Numbered from the stretch's first letter, positions 33,935-43,144 are shown. The stretch is 64,000 nt of DNA from an uncultured Clostridia bacterium (GCA_934757845.1 CAKVLQ010000004.1:40794-104793), one strand, 5' to 3'. Made by a program: numbers and translations. The notes: generated by a model not told the origin, from the sequence alone.

Positions 33935-33986
33935 TAGCGAAATTTCCGCTAAAAAGGTTGACATAGCGGAAAATCCGCTATATAAT
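33935..33986 (+). promoter_or_regulatory. Consensus promoter with an operator in its spacer, plus a second operator
   Basis: TTGACA (33958-33963), a 17-nt spacer and TATAAT (33981-33986). The spacer is exactly the palindrome TAGCGGA-AAA-TCCGCTA (33964-33980). A related site TAGCGAAATTTCCGCTA lies at 33935-33951, between this promoter and the divergent repressor gene. Confidence 0.85.
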
Positions 33987-34016
33987 TATTTTAGAAATTT
34001 GTTTAAGGTGGTAATT

Positions 34017-34547
34017 ATGTTTTGTGGGAATTGTGGAAGGAAAGTTCGTTTAGAAGAAAATTTTTGTTGTTATTGCGGGCGTAAAATAAATAGAGAAAAT
34101 TTTAGTGAAACGGAATTTGAAAGCGAAAATGAAATAAATAATAAAGATGAAATAGAACAAGCAACATTTGATGAAGAAATAACAAAGTCAAGCCGAGAAA
34201 ATAATTTTCAAATTATTCCGCATTTTTATTCAACGGGATATGGTTTTGATGGAAAACAAAATATTATGATTGAAAAACCTGTTGAAGAAATTTCTTGCAC
34301 TAAAAAATCAAATAAAAATATTTTGGTTGCAAAAATATTTATATGGCTAGGAATGATTTCTGGTTGTTTTCTTATTATTCCAATTATTTGTGGGGCAGCA
34401 GTTCTTGCTGATATTAAAAAAGCAAAATGCAAAGATGATATTTTGCTTGGAGCTATTTTTACATTAATATTTTGTAATACTATTGCTGGAATAATATTAT
34501 TAACGCTTAACGATAAGGATTTTCAGCAAAATGAAAATGATAATTAA
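34017..34547 (+). CDS. Zinc-ribbon membrane protein
   Basis: About 176 aa from the ATG at 34017, preceded by AAGGTGG; the longer frame covers the operators. The start carries a double Cys-pair zinc ribbon (CGNCGRK, CCYCGRK), then an acidic linker, then two transmembrane helices (~residues 100-125 and 135-160, DUF4190-like). Such proteins are common in Firmicutes and often act as envelope sensors, but this one's role is unknown. It is repressed, by inference, by the divergent XRE protein. Its stop overlaps the end of the convergent gene. Confidence 0.7.
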   Translation: MFCGNCGRKVRLEENFCCYCGRKINRENFSETEFESENEINNKDEIEQATFDEEITKSSRENNFQIIPHFYSTGYGFDGKQNIMIEKPVEEISCTKKSNKNILVAKIFIWLGMISGCFLIIPIICGAAVLADIKKAKCKDDILLGAIFTLIFCNTIAGIILLTLNDKDFQQNENDN

Positions 34548-35359
34548 AAACTTTCGGTTTCTTTTTTGTTATAAATTTTGTTAAAATAACTGAACAGGCA
34601 AAAGATGAACATTAGACTTGTAAACACAAGATAATAAATGTTATACCTTAAAAAAATTGAGCCAATCAAAAAAATAACGCCTGTTAAAAAATATTGTTTG
34701 GTTTTGTTTTTGTTAAACGCAACAAGCAGTAGTTCTTTAAAACTATATTTGCTTTTTACTTCATATTTTGCTTTAAAATTTGGTTTTTTATTTTGTTTTT
34801 TAATATAATTTTCATAAAAATTATTAAAATTTATAATTTTTACTTTTGTTTCTTTTAAATTTTTAACAAGTTTGTCACATTCTTTGTTTGCATCACCACA
34901 AAACAAATATACTTTGAAAATATTTTCTTTTTCGGCTTTTTTAACATAATTTATTATGCTTTTTGCATCTATTTCATTAAATGAAAAATCAAAAAAAGCC
35001 ATATATTTTTGATTTGTTTCTTTATTAATAAGCACAAGGTTGTCTTTGTGCTTTTTTATTTGATAACCACCAAAAAAACCAGCCAAAAAGTCAACAATTT
35101 CATTATTTTGAGCAAAAACTAAACTGTTTAATATTTGTTGTTTTTCTTTTGTTTCTTTTTTTGAATAAGAAAACTTGTATATTTTCTTTTTCAAAATTAA
35201 AAACAAAAAAATTGAAATAATTAAAGTTATTCCTATCGAATAAGTCCAAATTAAAACTTTATTATGAACAAGAAGTCTAACCCAAACAAAAGTTATCAAA
35301 AAAATAACAAACGAATAGAACAAAAAATCAAAAACAAAACTAAAATAACTTTTTTGCAT
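34544..35359 (-). CDS. Membrane protein with a central restriction-endonuclease-like domain
   Basis: 271 aa. Two N-terminal transmembrane helices (~10-55), a cytoplasmic centre (~85-190) and two C-terminal helices (~220-260). The centre (NEIVDFLAGFFGGYQIKKHK ... YMAFFDFSFNEIDAKSI ... KVYLFCGDAN) has the alternating strand/helix order of Mrr/VSR-like endonuclease folds, but the usual catalytic D...ExK set is not clear, so this is tentative. Function unknown. Confidence 0.5.
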   Translation of the reverse strand: MQKSYFSFVFDFLFYSFVIFLITFVWVRLLVHNKVLIWTYSIGITLIISIFLFLILKKKIYKFSYSKKETKEKQQILNSLVFAQNNEIVDFLAGFFGGYQIKKHKDNLVLINKETNQKYMAFFDFSFNEIDAKSIINYVKKAEKENIFKVYLFCGDANKECDKLVKNLKETKVKIINFNNFYENYIKKQNKKPNFKAKYEVKSKYSFKELLLVAFNKNKTKQYFLTGVIFLIGSIFLRYNIYYLVFTSLMFIFCLFSYFNKIYNKKETESF

Positions 35360-35393
35360 AATAATATTATTAACAAAATTAATTGTTATAAAC

Positions 35394-35422
35394 TTGACAA
35401 ATTTGTAGCATAAATTTATACT
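35394..35422 (+). promoter_or_regulatory. tsaE promoter
   Basis: TTGACA (35394-35399), a 17-nt spacer and TATACT (35417-35422). The AGAAGGA ribosome site follows before ATG 35481. Confidence 0.8.
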
Positions 35423-35480
35423 TATTTTGTTATAAACAACTTTTGAACAACAACAAAAGTTTGGTTTTTAGAAGGAAATT

Positions 35481-35924
35481 ATGAAAGAAATTGTTGTGAA
35501 TAGTTTGATTGAAACGCAAAATTTGGCAAAGATACTTGCAAAAAAAATAGAGAATGGAATGGTAATTTTGCTTTATGGTGAAATTGGGGCGGGCAAAACT
35601 ACTTTTACAAAGTTTTTGCTTGAAAATTTGGGGGTAAAAAGCATTGTTTCAAGCCCAACTTTTACGCTTTTAAATGAATATGACGGAGTTTTTCCAGTTT
35701 ATCATTTTGATATGTATAGAATTTCAAGCGAAGAAGAACTTTATGAACTTGGATTTGAAGATTATATTAATTCTAAATCATCGCCTTTTGTTAAAACAGG
35801 ATTAACACTTATCGAGTGGCCCGAAAATGTTTTAAAAATGCTTCCAAAAGATGCAGTTAGCATAAAAATTGAAAAATTGGGCGAAACAAAAAGAAAATTT
35901 GTTATTCAAAATTTGGATTTTTAA
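35481..35924 (+). CDS. tsaE: tRNA threonylcarbamoyladenosine biosynthesis ATPase TsaE
   Basis: 147 aa. P-loop GEIGAGKTT near residue 34, then VSSPTFTLLNEY, YHFDMYR and a Walker B-like LTLIEWPEN near 111, all TsaE marks. With TsaB and TsaD it builds the t6A37 modification of ANN-decoding tRNAs. Own promoter upstream; the TsaB-RimI fusion gene follows after 23 nt, in the conserved tsaE-tsaB-rimI order. Confidence 0.95.
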   Translation: MKEIVVNSLIETQNLAKILAKKIENGMVILLYGEIGAGKTTFTKFLLENLGVKSIVSSPTFTLLNEYDGVFPVYHFDMYRISSEEELYELGFEDYINSKSSPFVKTGLTLIEWPENVLKMLPKDAVSIKIEKLGETKRKFVIQNLDF

Positions 35925-35947
35925 CATTTATTTTTATTAGGAGAGTT

Positions 35948-37033
35948 ATGAACATATTAGCAATAGATTCAAGCAACAAAAAGGCACAAATAGCATTATA
36001 TAAAAATGAATTGAAATTTGTGCATGAAATGGAAGAAACAAAAAGTCATTCCGAATTTTTGCTTAAAGAAATTGAAGATTTTTTGAACGAATTTGACATT
36101 AAAATTCAAGACATAGATTGCTTGTCAATAAATGTTGGTCCAGGTTCTTTTACGGGAATAAGAATAGGAATTAGTTTTGTTAAAGCCTTTATGTTTGCAT
36201 TAAATCAAAAATGCGTGGTTGTTAACAATTTTGAATTGATTTCTTATAGTATAAAAAACAAGCCAAAAAGTTATTTTGTGGTTTTAAGTTCAAATAATGA
36301 AGATTTTTATGTTTCAAAATTTGATGGCGATAAAGTTAGTTTTTTAAGTTTAAACGCTCAAAAACTAAATGAAATTGTGAAAATTAGTGGGGAAAAGGTT
36401 TATTGCTCTTATCAAGAAAAAGATTGCTTTGAAGGCTTAATTAATCTTGTTCCAACAAACATTGATAAAACATCTTTTATTGATTTGTCGGTGCAAAAAG
36501 TTAAAAATAATCAATTTAAAACTATTAACGAAATTTGCCCATTATATATAAAAAAATCACAAGCCGAAATTGGACTTTTGCAAAAATTAGAGCAAAATCT
36601 TGTGATAAAAAATAGTTGTGAAATAAGTCAAATTGTTTTGCTTGAACAAAAGTGTTTTGAAGATGCATATTCAAAAACTTTGCTTGAACAAGATATTAAA
36701 AACCCACTTCGTCATCAATTTTTTGCTTTTTATAACACTGAACTTGTTGGTTATATTAATTTTGAGCAAACTTTTGACGAATTGAATTTGTTTAAAATTT
36801 GCGTTTTAAGTGAGTTTAGAGAATATGGAATTGGAACAAAACTTATGCAAAAAATGATTGAATTTTTTGATGAAAATAAAGAGTTAAAAACAATTTTTTT
36901 GGAAGTTGACAGCAAAAATTTGAACGCACAAAAACTTTATGAAAAATTTGGTTTCAAGCAAATTTCAATTCGCAAAAACTATTATAAAAATGGTGATGAT
37001 GCAATAATTTATGCATTAAAAAAATGTGCTTAA
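35948..37033 (+). CDS. tsaB: TsaB-RimI fusion protein
   Basis: 361 aa, about 140 longer than TsaB alone. Residues 1-~205: TsaB (ILAIDSSNKKAQIAL, NVGPGSFTGIRIGI near 65), the regulator/scaffold of the t6A complex. Residues ~215-361: a GNAT domain with the RimI acetyl-CoA loop (REYGIGTKLMQKMIEFF) and the LEVDSKNLNAQKLYEKFGF motif, an N-alpha-acetyltransferase of ribosomal protein S18 in model organisms. In most Firmicutes tsaB and rimI are adjacent separate genes. The join is in frame, with no stop between. Confidence 0.93.
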   Translation: MNILAIDSSNKKAQIALYKNELKFVHEMEETKSHSEFLLKEIEDFLNEFDIKIQDIDCLSINVGPGSFTGIRIGISFVKAFMFALNQKCVVVNNFELISYSIKNKPKSYFVVLSSNNEDFYVSKFDGDKVSFLSLNAQKLNEIVKISGEKVYCSYQEKDCFEGLINLVPTNIDKTSFIDLSVQKVKNNQFKTINEICPLYIKKSQAEIGLLQKLEQNLVIKNSCEISQIVLLEQKCFEDAYSKTLLEQDIKNPLRHQFFAFYNTELVGYINFEQTFDELNLFKICVLSEFREYGIGTKLMQKMIEFFDENKELKTIFLEVDSKNLNAQKLYEKFGFKQISIRKNYYKNGDDAIIYALKKCA

Positions 37034-37047
37034 AATGCACATTTTTT
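37022..37047 (+). terminator. Terminator after tsaB-rimI
   Basis: AAATGTGC pairs with GCACATTT, followed by T. Overlaps the end of the coding sequence; ddl converges from the right. Confidence 0.75.
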
Positions 37048-37058
37048 TGTTAAATTTT

Positions 37059-38171
37059 TTATCTTAATTTGTTTGAATTTGATTTTGTCAAAACATCACT
37101 TTTATAGGCATAAGTTATATGCTTTTTTTCATCATGTTTTTGAACAGATGATGCAATAAGTTTTTCCAAAACATCACCAAAAGAAAGATTTTCTTTTTCA
37201 AACAAATAGTAGGCAAGAGAACCAGGAATTGTGTTAATTTCATTAACATAAACAATATAGTTTGAAATCATAAAATCAATTCTAACTACGCCTGATAGTT
37301 CAAAGTTTTCAAAGATTTCTTTGCTTGTTTGCTGAATTTCTTTTTTAATTTCCACCGAAATTTTGGCAGGATAAATTCGTTTCAAACTTTTTTTGTTTCC
37401 ACTTAAATATTTTTCGTCAAAAGTTAAAATATCTTCATAACTTATAGGCTCTTCCAAACTTGAGCAAATCACATTTTGACCATCTTTAAGGCAAGCACAA
37501 TTTATTTCTTTAAAATCAGTTAAGGCTTTTTCAACCAAAATTTTGTTGTCAAAGCAAAGGGCAGTTTCTATAGATTTTTCAAGTTCGGTCTGGTTGTTTG
37601 CTTTGCTAATTCCAATAGAACTTCCAAGATTTGCGGGCTTAATTATTACGGGAAAGCCAAGTTTTGCTTCAATTTTTTCAAAAATTTCTTTTTTATTTTT
37701 TTCAAAATCTTTTCTTAAAAAATATGTGTAAGGCACAACATTAAACTCAAATTTTTCAAGCAAAAATTTCATAACAACTTTATCCATACAAATGGCACTT
37801 GTAATAACATTTGTGCTGGTGTAAGGAATGTCGCAAAGTTCCAAAACACTTTGAAGCGTGCCGTCTTCACCGTTTAAACCATGGTTGCACAAAAGAGCAC
37901 AGTCGGCACTGGCAATTTTTTTAAGCCCAAAAGCCGACTTTTTAAAAATGCAACTTTCGCCCATTTTCAAAAAAATTTCGGTTTTGTCAAAATTTTTATT
38001 AATATTGTTTTTAAAATTTTTTGCCAAAAACCAGTGATTTTCTTTATCAATAAAAATAGGATAAACCTTATATTTTTCTTCATCAACAGCATTAAGTGCT
38101 AGGTTTGCAGTTATCAAACTTATATCATGCTCGGCACTTTTTCCACCAAAAAAAACTAACAAATTTTTCAT
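37059..38171 (-). CDS. ddl: D-alanine--D-alanine ligase
   Basis: 370 aa ATP-grasp ligase that makes the D-Ala-D-Ala end of peptidoglycan precursors. Signatures: FFGGKSAEHDISLIT at the N-terminus, NGEDGTLQ near 95, PVIIKPANLGSSIGISK near 175 (ATP/Mg binding loop), and VRIDFMISNYIVYVNEINTIPGS near 300. Length is normal. It is read on the same strand as the murF group, though about 90 nt separate it from the gene upstream; both enzymes serve the same stage of cell wall synthesis (Ddl product is the MurF substrate). Confidence 0.95.
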   Translation of the reverse strand: MKNLLVFFGGKSAEHDISLITANLALNAVDEEKYKVYPIFIDKENHWFLAKNFKNNINKNFDKTEIFLKMGESCIFKKSAFGLKKIASADCALLCNHGLNGEDGTLQSVLELCDIPYTSTNVITSAICMDKVVMKFLLEKFEFNVVPYTYFLRKDFEKNKKEIFEKIEAKLGFPVIIKPANLGSSIGISKANNQTELEKSIETALCFDNKILVEKALTDFKEINCACLKDGQNVICSSLEEPISYEDILTFDEKYLSGNKKSLKRIYPAKISVEIKKEIQQTSKEIFENFELSGVVRIDFMISNYIVYVNEINTIPGSLAYYLFEKENLSFGDVLEKLIASSVQKHDEKKHITYAYKSDVLTKSNSNKLR

Positions 38172-38279
38172 ATACTTTATTTATGCAAACAAAAAAAATT
38201 TTGTTATAAATAATTTATTTTTAATAATATTGCTTATAAAAATTTAAAACCTTTATTAAAGAAAAAGATAGGGTGGTGC

Positions 38280-38741
38280 CTATCTTTCATTTTCTATATG
38301 ATTTTTTTGAGCCTTTTTTTGTTTTTTCAAAATTTCTTTTTCTTGATGAGCGTGATATTTTAAAAAATCTTTTTTATATTTTTTTTGCATTTTTATGTTA
38401 TCGCTTAATTTTTCATTTATAGTATTAAACAAAATATCAGTATAATCTTGATTGTTAATGCTGTCAATAAGTTCAAATTCTGATAGCAAAACAACAGGGT
38501 CAAGCGAAAATAAACTTGTGTTAAAATTGTTTAAATGAAATTTTGCTTTCATAAATTTTAGTACTTCATCTTTTGCTTTGTCTTCATTTGAAACCATGAT
38601 TTTTGTGCAAAAAATTAATGCCATTTTTTTGTCTTCTGAAAATCTCAAAGGTTCTGTGGTTTTTAAATCAAATTGCAAATTGCATTTTTCAAGAAGATTT
38701 TTAATATCATTTTCATCAAATAAACTTAAATAATTCATCAT
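38280..38741 (-). CDS. Hypothetical cytosolic protein
   Basis: About 153 aa from ATG 38741, where AAAGGA precedes; the longer frame lacks such a site. Acidic, helical N-terminus (LFDENDIKNLLEKCNLQFDL) and a Lys-rich C-terminus likely to be a helix (KKQKKAQKNH). No family recognised. It sits between murF and ddl on the same strand and so may belong to their operon. Confidence 0.5.
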   Translation of the reverse strand: MMNYLSLFDENDIKNLLEKCNLQFDLKTTEPLRFSEDKKMALIFCTKIMVSNEDKAKDEVLKFMKAKFHLNNFNTSLFSLDPVVLLSEFELIDSINNQDYTDILFNTINEKLSDNIKMQKKYKKDFLKYHAHQEKEILKKQKKAQKNHIENER

Positions 38742-38879
38742 TTTTATCCTTTTGATTATTTTATCATGAAAAGGGAAACTTGTCAATAGCAAATTCTTTA
38801 ATTTGTTGATTTTAAAATTGTTTTTTTGCATAATTTTTTAAAAATAACCTTGCGATTTTGAATAGTAAAAAATTAAAAT

Positions 38880-40517
38880 TTAATTATAATTATCAGGAAG
38901 ATCATTCAAAAACAACACACAATCGCCTTCAAAAAAAACAGATTTGAGTTTTTGCGTGGCTTCGTCTAAATTTTCACAGCAATAAATCTTGTTTTTTGAA
39001 TTTTCAAGACCTTTTAAAATTGCATTTTTGTTTGTCTTTCCAACAACAAAAACATAGTCAATTTCTTTCAAAAGTTTTCCAAGAATTATGTTTTCTTTTT
39101 CTTGCTCATTTCCAAGTTCAACAAGCCCTGGGGTGATAACAATTTTTTTGCCCCCAAAAGTTTTCAAAACCGAAATTGCCATTTTAACACCTTCGGGGTT
39201 TGCATTAAAACTATCGTCCAAAATATATTTGCCTGCATTTTCAATCAAATTTAGCCTATGTGGGGCAGGCGAAAGTGTTTGTATAACTTTGCTTATTTCG
39301 TTTAAAGATACACCCAAAATTTGAGCCATTTGTGCACTTAAAAGAATGTTTGTTATGTTGTGCTTTCCAAGAAGTTTTGTTTTGCAAAAAATTGGCTCAT
39401 TTTGTGAACATAAATAAAAAGTCGTTTCATTAAATTTACATTCAATTAGCCTTGCAAAAAGATTGATTTTTGAAAAAGGTTTTTCAATTTTTTTTGTTCC
39501 ACTTTTTTGCTCATTTTCTTCAAAGTTGTTATAAAAAGTGTTATCAAAATAGGCATCAATACTAACCAAATATTTGTTTTTGCTATGGCATCTTTCATAA
39601 AAATTTCTTGTTATTTTGTTGTCAAAGTTAAACACAAAAGTAGCATCTTTTTTTGCAAATTTAACAAGTTCAAATTTGGTTTTTATAAGGTTATAAAATG
39701 TTTTAAAGGTTTTAAGATGTTGGTTGGTAACACCTGTTAAAATTGCATAATCTGGCATTGCTATTTTGCATAATTTTTTTATGTCATGATTGTGGTCTGC
39801 ACCAAACTCTAAAATCAAAATTTGGTCATCATTTTTAAGATAGTTTAAAATAACTTTTGTAACTCCCATTTCGGTGTTAAAACTGTTTGGAGAAGCACAA
39901 ACTTTATATTTAGTTTTTAACATTTCAGCCAAATAATTTTTAACACTTGTTTTGGCAAAACTTCCAGTTATTGCAATAATTTTTAAGTTTGGCATTTTTT
40001 TAAGTTTTTTTTGTGCTTTTTTAATATAAAATTGTTTTATTAATTTTTCAAGTGGCAAAATCAAAATATGTGAAATCATTAATATAAAAAAGGAAATTAG
40101 CCAAAAATTTAAGAAAAGATATTTAAAAACAATAACATTTTTAACAAAAATGCAAATTAAAACTAAATAAATTAATAGCAAAAGATTTGTTAAAACAAAA
40201 TAACGCACAAATCTTTTTGTGAAAACAAGTTTGTTTTTTTGTGGCTTTTTCTGGCAAAATTGAAGGATAAAAACTGTTAACAAAAAGGCAAATATTAAGC
40301 AAAAAATAATATAAATATTGTTTGAAAAAATTAAAGCGATATTAACAAAAATTAACATTGCAAACTTTGCAAAAAATAAATCGTTTTGTTTTAATTTTTG
40401 AAATAAAAAATTAAATTTATAGCCACAAAGTTGATAATTTTTTAACACCAAAATCAAATTAAAATTAATAACAAAAATGCTTATAAAACTTAAAAAAATT
40501 TTAAAAAAGATGGTCAT
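38880..40517 (-). CDS. murF: MurF-like UDP-MurNAc-tripeptide:D-Ala-D-Ala ligase with N-terminal membrane domain
   Basis: 545 aa. The Mur ligase part starts near residue 180 with GSFAKTS (P-loop, a variant of GTNGKT), then SPNSFNTEMGV, LEFGADHNHDI, and the C-terminal LDDSFNANPEGVK and TPGLVELG blocks. The first ~165 residues are about five transmembrane helices, which classical MurF lacks. Such membrane-tethered Mur ligases occur in parts of the Firmicutes. It adds D-Ala-D-Ala to the cytoplasmic precursor. It overlaps the hydrolase gene by 4 nt. Confidence 0.85.
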   Translation of the reverse strand: MTIFFKIFLSFISIFVINFNLILVLKNYQLCGYKFNFLFQKLKQNDLFFAKFAMLIFVNIALIFSNNIYIIFCLIFAFLLTVFILQFCQKKPQKNKLVFTKRFVRYFVLTNLLLLIYLVLICIFVKNVIVFKYLFLNFWLISFFILMISHILILPLEKLIKQFYIKKAQKKLKKMPNLKIIAITGSFAKTSVKNYLAEMLKTKYKVCASPNSFNTEMGVTKVILNYLKNDDQILILEFGADHNHDIKKLCKIAMPDYAILTGVTNQHLKTFKTFYNLIKTKFELVKFAKKDATFVFNFDNKITRNFYERCHSKNKYLVSIDAYFDNTFYNNFEENEQKSGTKKIEKPFSKINLFARLIECKFNETTFYLCSQNEPIFCKTKLLGKHNITNILLSAQMAQILGVSLNEISKVIQTLSPAPHRLNLIENAGKYILDDSFNANPEGVKMAISVLKTFGGKKIVITPGLVELGNEQEKENIILGKLLKEIDYVFVVGKTNKNAILKGLENSKNKIYCCENLDEATQKLKSVFFEGDCVLFLNDLPDNYN

Positions 40518-41266
40518 AAATTCTCCTTTTGTTCAAAAAATTTTTTAGATAAACTTATGCATTTTTCTTTTTGAGTTAAATAACAAAAATGGTCACCATT
40601 AAGCAAAATAAGTTTTGAATTTTTTATTTGTTTGTGAAAAATTTTTGCAAAATAAATAGGAGTGTCTTTGTCGCTTTTCCCAAACACAATTAGGCTTTTG
40701 GTTTTAATTAATTTTAACAAATAAGTTAGGTCTTCATTAACAACATTAACAAACACCGATTTTAAGTTTTGATTTAACATTTTATAATCGCTTGAACCAA
40801 ATTTTTGCAAAACATTTTTATTAATGATTTTTTTGCAAACCAAAAACTTTAAAAGTTTATAGAAACACACTTTAAACTTTGTTTTAAAACTTAATTTTGG
40901 TTTAATTCCTGCAATATCAAACAAAACCATTTTTTCAATTTTTAGGTTATACATTGAAGAAAGAATAATTGAAATTCGTCCGCCAAACGAGTGAGCAATT
41001 ATGTTAAAAGATTTTATTTTTAATATTTTTATAAGTTTTGCAATAACATCGGCATAATCATAAATTGAAAAATCTTTTGGAAGATTTTTAAAACCATAAT
41101 CGGTTAAATTTATGTTTAGTGTTGAATAACCAAAATTTTGAAATGACTTTGAATAATTAAAAAAACTTTGCAAATTTCCGCCAAATCCATGCAAAAAAAC
41201 TATGGTTTTTGAACTGATTTTTTTATAGTCATATTCAATAGTGATGTTATCAATTTTTTTAAACAT
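40514..41266 (-). CDS. Alpha/beta hydrolase
   Basis: 250 aa. VFLHGFGGN oxyanion-loop near residue 26, AHSFGGR nucleophile elbow (Ser near 93), an acidic site in GKSDKDTPI near 200, and a catalytic His in NGDHFCYLT near 225: a full Ser-Asp-His set. Cytosolic. The substrate is unknown; it is coupled to murF (ATGA overlap), so a role near cell wall or lipid precursors is possible. No ribosome site; TTGACT and TATATA lie just upstream with a 7-nt gap to ATG. Confidence 0.85.
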   Translation of the reverse strand: MFKKIDNITIEYDYKKISSKTIVFLHGFGGNLQSFFNYSKSFQNFGYSTLNINLTDYGFKNLPKDFSIYDYADVIAKLIKILKIKSFNIIAHSFGGRISIILSSMYNLKIEKMVLFDIAGIKPKLSFKTKFKVCFYKLLKFLVCKKIINKNVLQKFGSSDYKMLNQNLKSVFVNVVNEDLTYLLKLIKTKSLIVFGKSDKDTPIYFAKIFHKQIKNSKLILLNGDHFCYLTQKEKCISLSKKFFEQKENL

Positions 41267-41346
41267 TTATATTTATATATGTATTTTTTAATGATTAAGT
41301 CAAAATTTTGTTTTGCAAAACTTGTTTTATATGATAAAATTTTATT

Positions 41347-41928
41347 ATGATAACCATTGAAAACAGCCAAAAAATGGCGCTTGAAATTAACAAAAGCAAG
41401 TTTATTTCTTTTGCTTATTGTGTTAATAGTGAAGACGATGTTATGCTTAAAATTGAAAACCTAAAAAAAGAATATAGCGATGCAACGCATATTTGCTATG
41501 CTTATTCAACAAAAAATGGAGCATATTTTTTTGATGATGGCGAGCCTTCTGGCACGGCAGGAAAGCCAATATTAAATGTCATTCAAAAAAGTGGTTTATC
41601 AAACATTTTGATTGTGGTTGTGCGTTATTTTGGTGGAATAAAACTTGGCGCTGGTCCACTTACAAGGGCATATTCAAAAGTAGCAAGTTTAGCAATAGAA
41701 GCGTCAACAAAAAAAGAACTTAAAAGTATGCTTGAAATTGCTTTTCACATAAGTTTTGAACAAGCGTTTAATATTTATTTGCTTTTAAATTTGGGGCTGT
41801 ATTCGTTAAAAAGCCGTGTTGGCAACGATTTTGTGATTTTGTGTGAAAAACAAAATAAAAATGAAGTTTTAAGACAATTTGAGGCTTTTGATATTTCTAA
41901 TGTTGTTATAAGTGAGGTTTTGGTGTGA
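41347..41928 (+). CDS. yigZ: YigZ/IMPACT family protein
   Basis: 193 aa. IMPACT/UPF0029 N-terminal domain (KSKFISFAYCVNSEDD, ATHICYAYSTKNGAYFFDDGEPSGTAGKPIL, VVRYFGGIKLGAGPL) and the smaller C-terminal ferredoxin-like domain. Members interact with the translation machinery; the exact role is unclear. The TAAAAT box is 6 nt before ATG and no ribosome site is present. First gene of a four-gene operon with overlapping starts. Confidence 0.92.
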   Translation: MITIENSQKMALEINKSKFISFAYCVNSEDDVMLKIENLKKEYSDATHICYAYSTKNGAYFFDDGEPSGTAGKPILNVIQKSGLSNILIVVVRYFGGIKLGAGPLTRAYSKVASLAIEASTKKELKSMLEIAFHISFEQAFNIYLLLNLGLYSLKSRVGNDFVILCEKQNKNEVLRQFEAFDISNVVISEVLV

Positions 41929-42530
41929 GTTTTGTGCATTATTTTAAGGATATAGAACATAACGAAAGTGATTTTTTCGAGTTTAAGGAAAATTTTTTGG
42001 AAATTGAAGTTGTTTTGAAAAGTTGCAACAATGTTTTTAGTAAAAATGAAATCGATTATGGAACTAAAGTTTTGTTAACTGCAATTTTAAAAAATTATAA
42101 CTTAAATGGCAAAAATTGTTTAGACCTTGGTTGTGGGCTTGGAATTGTTTCAATTATACTTTCAAAAAAGTTTGATAAAGCAAATTTTGTTTTAAGTGAT
42201 ATAACACAAATTGCGTGTAAATTAAGCAGACAAAATTTGAACAGAAATGGCATAAAAGATTTTGAAGTTGTTTGCTGTGATTTGTTTGAAAACATTAATC
42301 AAAAGTTTGATTTTATCATAACAAATCCACCAATAAGGGCAGGAAAGCAACTTTTGCTAAAACTAATAAATCAAAGTGTTGATTATTTAAGCGAGCAAGG
42401 AAAACTTGTTTTGGTTATTCGCAAAAGTCATGGCGAAGAAAGCATAAAAAAATACATGGAAACAATTTTTAGCGATGTTAACATTTTAAGGCGAGATAAA
42501 GGTTTTTATGTTTTGGAAGGAGTAAAATGA
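41925..42530 (+). CDS. RsmC-like class I methyltransferase
   Basis: 201 aa, GTG start overlapping the previous stop by 4 nt. SAM-binding motif LDLGCGLGIVS near residue 66, DLFENIN, and TNPPIRAGKQ near 130, which is the NPP[IY] motif in the form typical of RsmC (16S rRNA guanine-N2 methyltransferases, MTS superfamily). Length matches the single-domain Firmicutes members. Probably an rRNA methylase. Coupled to recX downstream. Confidence 0.88.
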   Translation: MSFVHYFKDIEHNESDFFEFKENFLEIEVVLKSCNNVFSKNEIDYGTKVLLTAILKNYNLNGKNCLDLGCGLGIVSIILSKKFDKANFVLSDITQIACKLSRQNLNRNGIKDFEVVCCDLFENINQKFDFIITNPPIRAGKQLLLKLINQSVDYLSEQGKLVLVIRKSHGEESIKKYMETIFSDVNILRRDKGFYVLEGVK

Positions 42531-43144
42531 TAATTGAAATAGAAAAACAAAAAAAAGATAATAGGTTTAATTTGTTTGTTGACGGAGAGTTTTATAGTGG
42601 GCTTAATGTTGACCAAGTGGTAAAGTATAACTTAAAATCAGGGCAAGATTTGGAGAAAGATTTTATAGACCAAATTGTTCTTGAAAGTGAAACTTTTTAT
42701 GCTTTTAATAAGGTTTTGAAATATATTTCAAAATCAATGAAAACCGAACATGATTTGCAAAAATATTTGTTGCAAAAAGGCTTTAAAGATGATGTTATTC
42801 AACAAACAATTCAAAAATTAAAAGATTATAATTATTTAAACGATGAACTTTATGTTAAAAGTTATGTTGAAACCTATAAAAACAAATATGGTATAAACAA
42901 AATTAAACAAAATTTGAAAAATAAAAATGTAGACGAAGAACTTATTAATCAATATTTGAATTTTGATGAAAAAGAAGTTATTTTTAACATAAAAAAAGAG
43001 ATTTTAAAGCAAACTAAAAATAAAGAACTTGACCTTAAACAAAAACAGCGATTATATCGAAATTTAACATATAAAGGTTATAGTTTTGAGCAAATAAAAA
43101 AAGCGTTCAGTATGCTGGGAGAAGATGATGAAAACTGGGATTGA
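42527..43144 (+). CDS. recX: Regulatory protein RecX
   Basis: 205 aa. N-terminal beta strands (NRFNLFVDGEFYSGLNVDQV), then three-helix repeats (SKSMKTEHDLQKYLLQKGF, LNDELYVKSYVETYKNKYG, KGYSFEQIKKAFSML). RecX binds and inhibits RecA filaments. The gene overlaps the methyltransferase by 4 nt and the acpS start by about 17 nt. Confidence 0.93.
   Translation: MIIEIEKQKKDNRFNLFVDGEFYSGLNVDQVVKYNLKSGQDLEKDFIDQIVLESETFYAFNKVLKYISKSMKTEHDLQKYLLQKGFKDDVIQQTIQKLKDYNYLNDELYVKSYVETYKNKYGINKIKQNLKNKNVDEELINQYLNFDEKEVIFNIKKEILKQTKNKELDLKQKQRLYRNLTYKGYSFEQIKKAFSMLGEDDENWD

Noticed and set aside
33888..34016. N-terminal extension of the zinc-ribbon membrane protein.
   Set aside because: It would run through both operators and the promoter; ATG 34017 has a ribosome site and starts the zinc ribbon directly.
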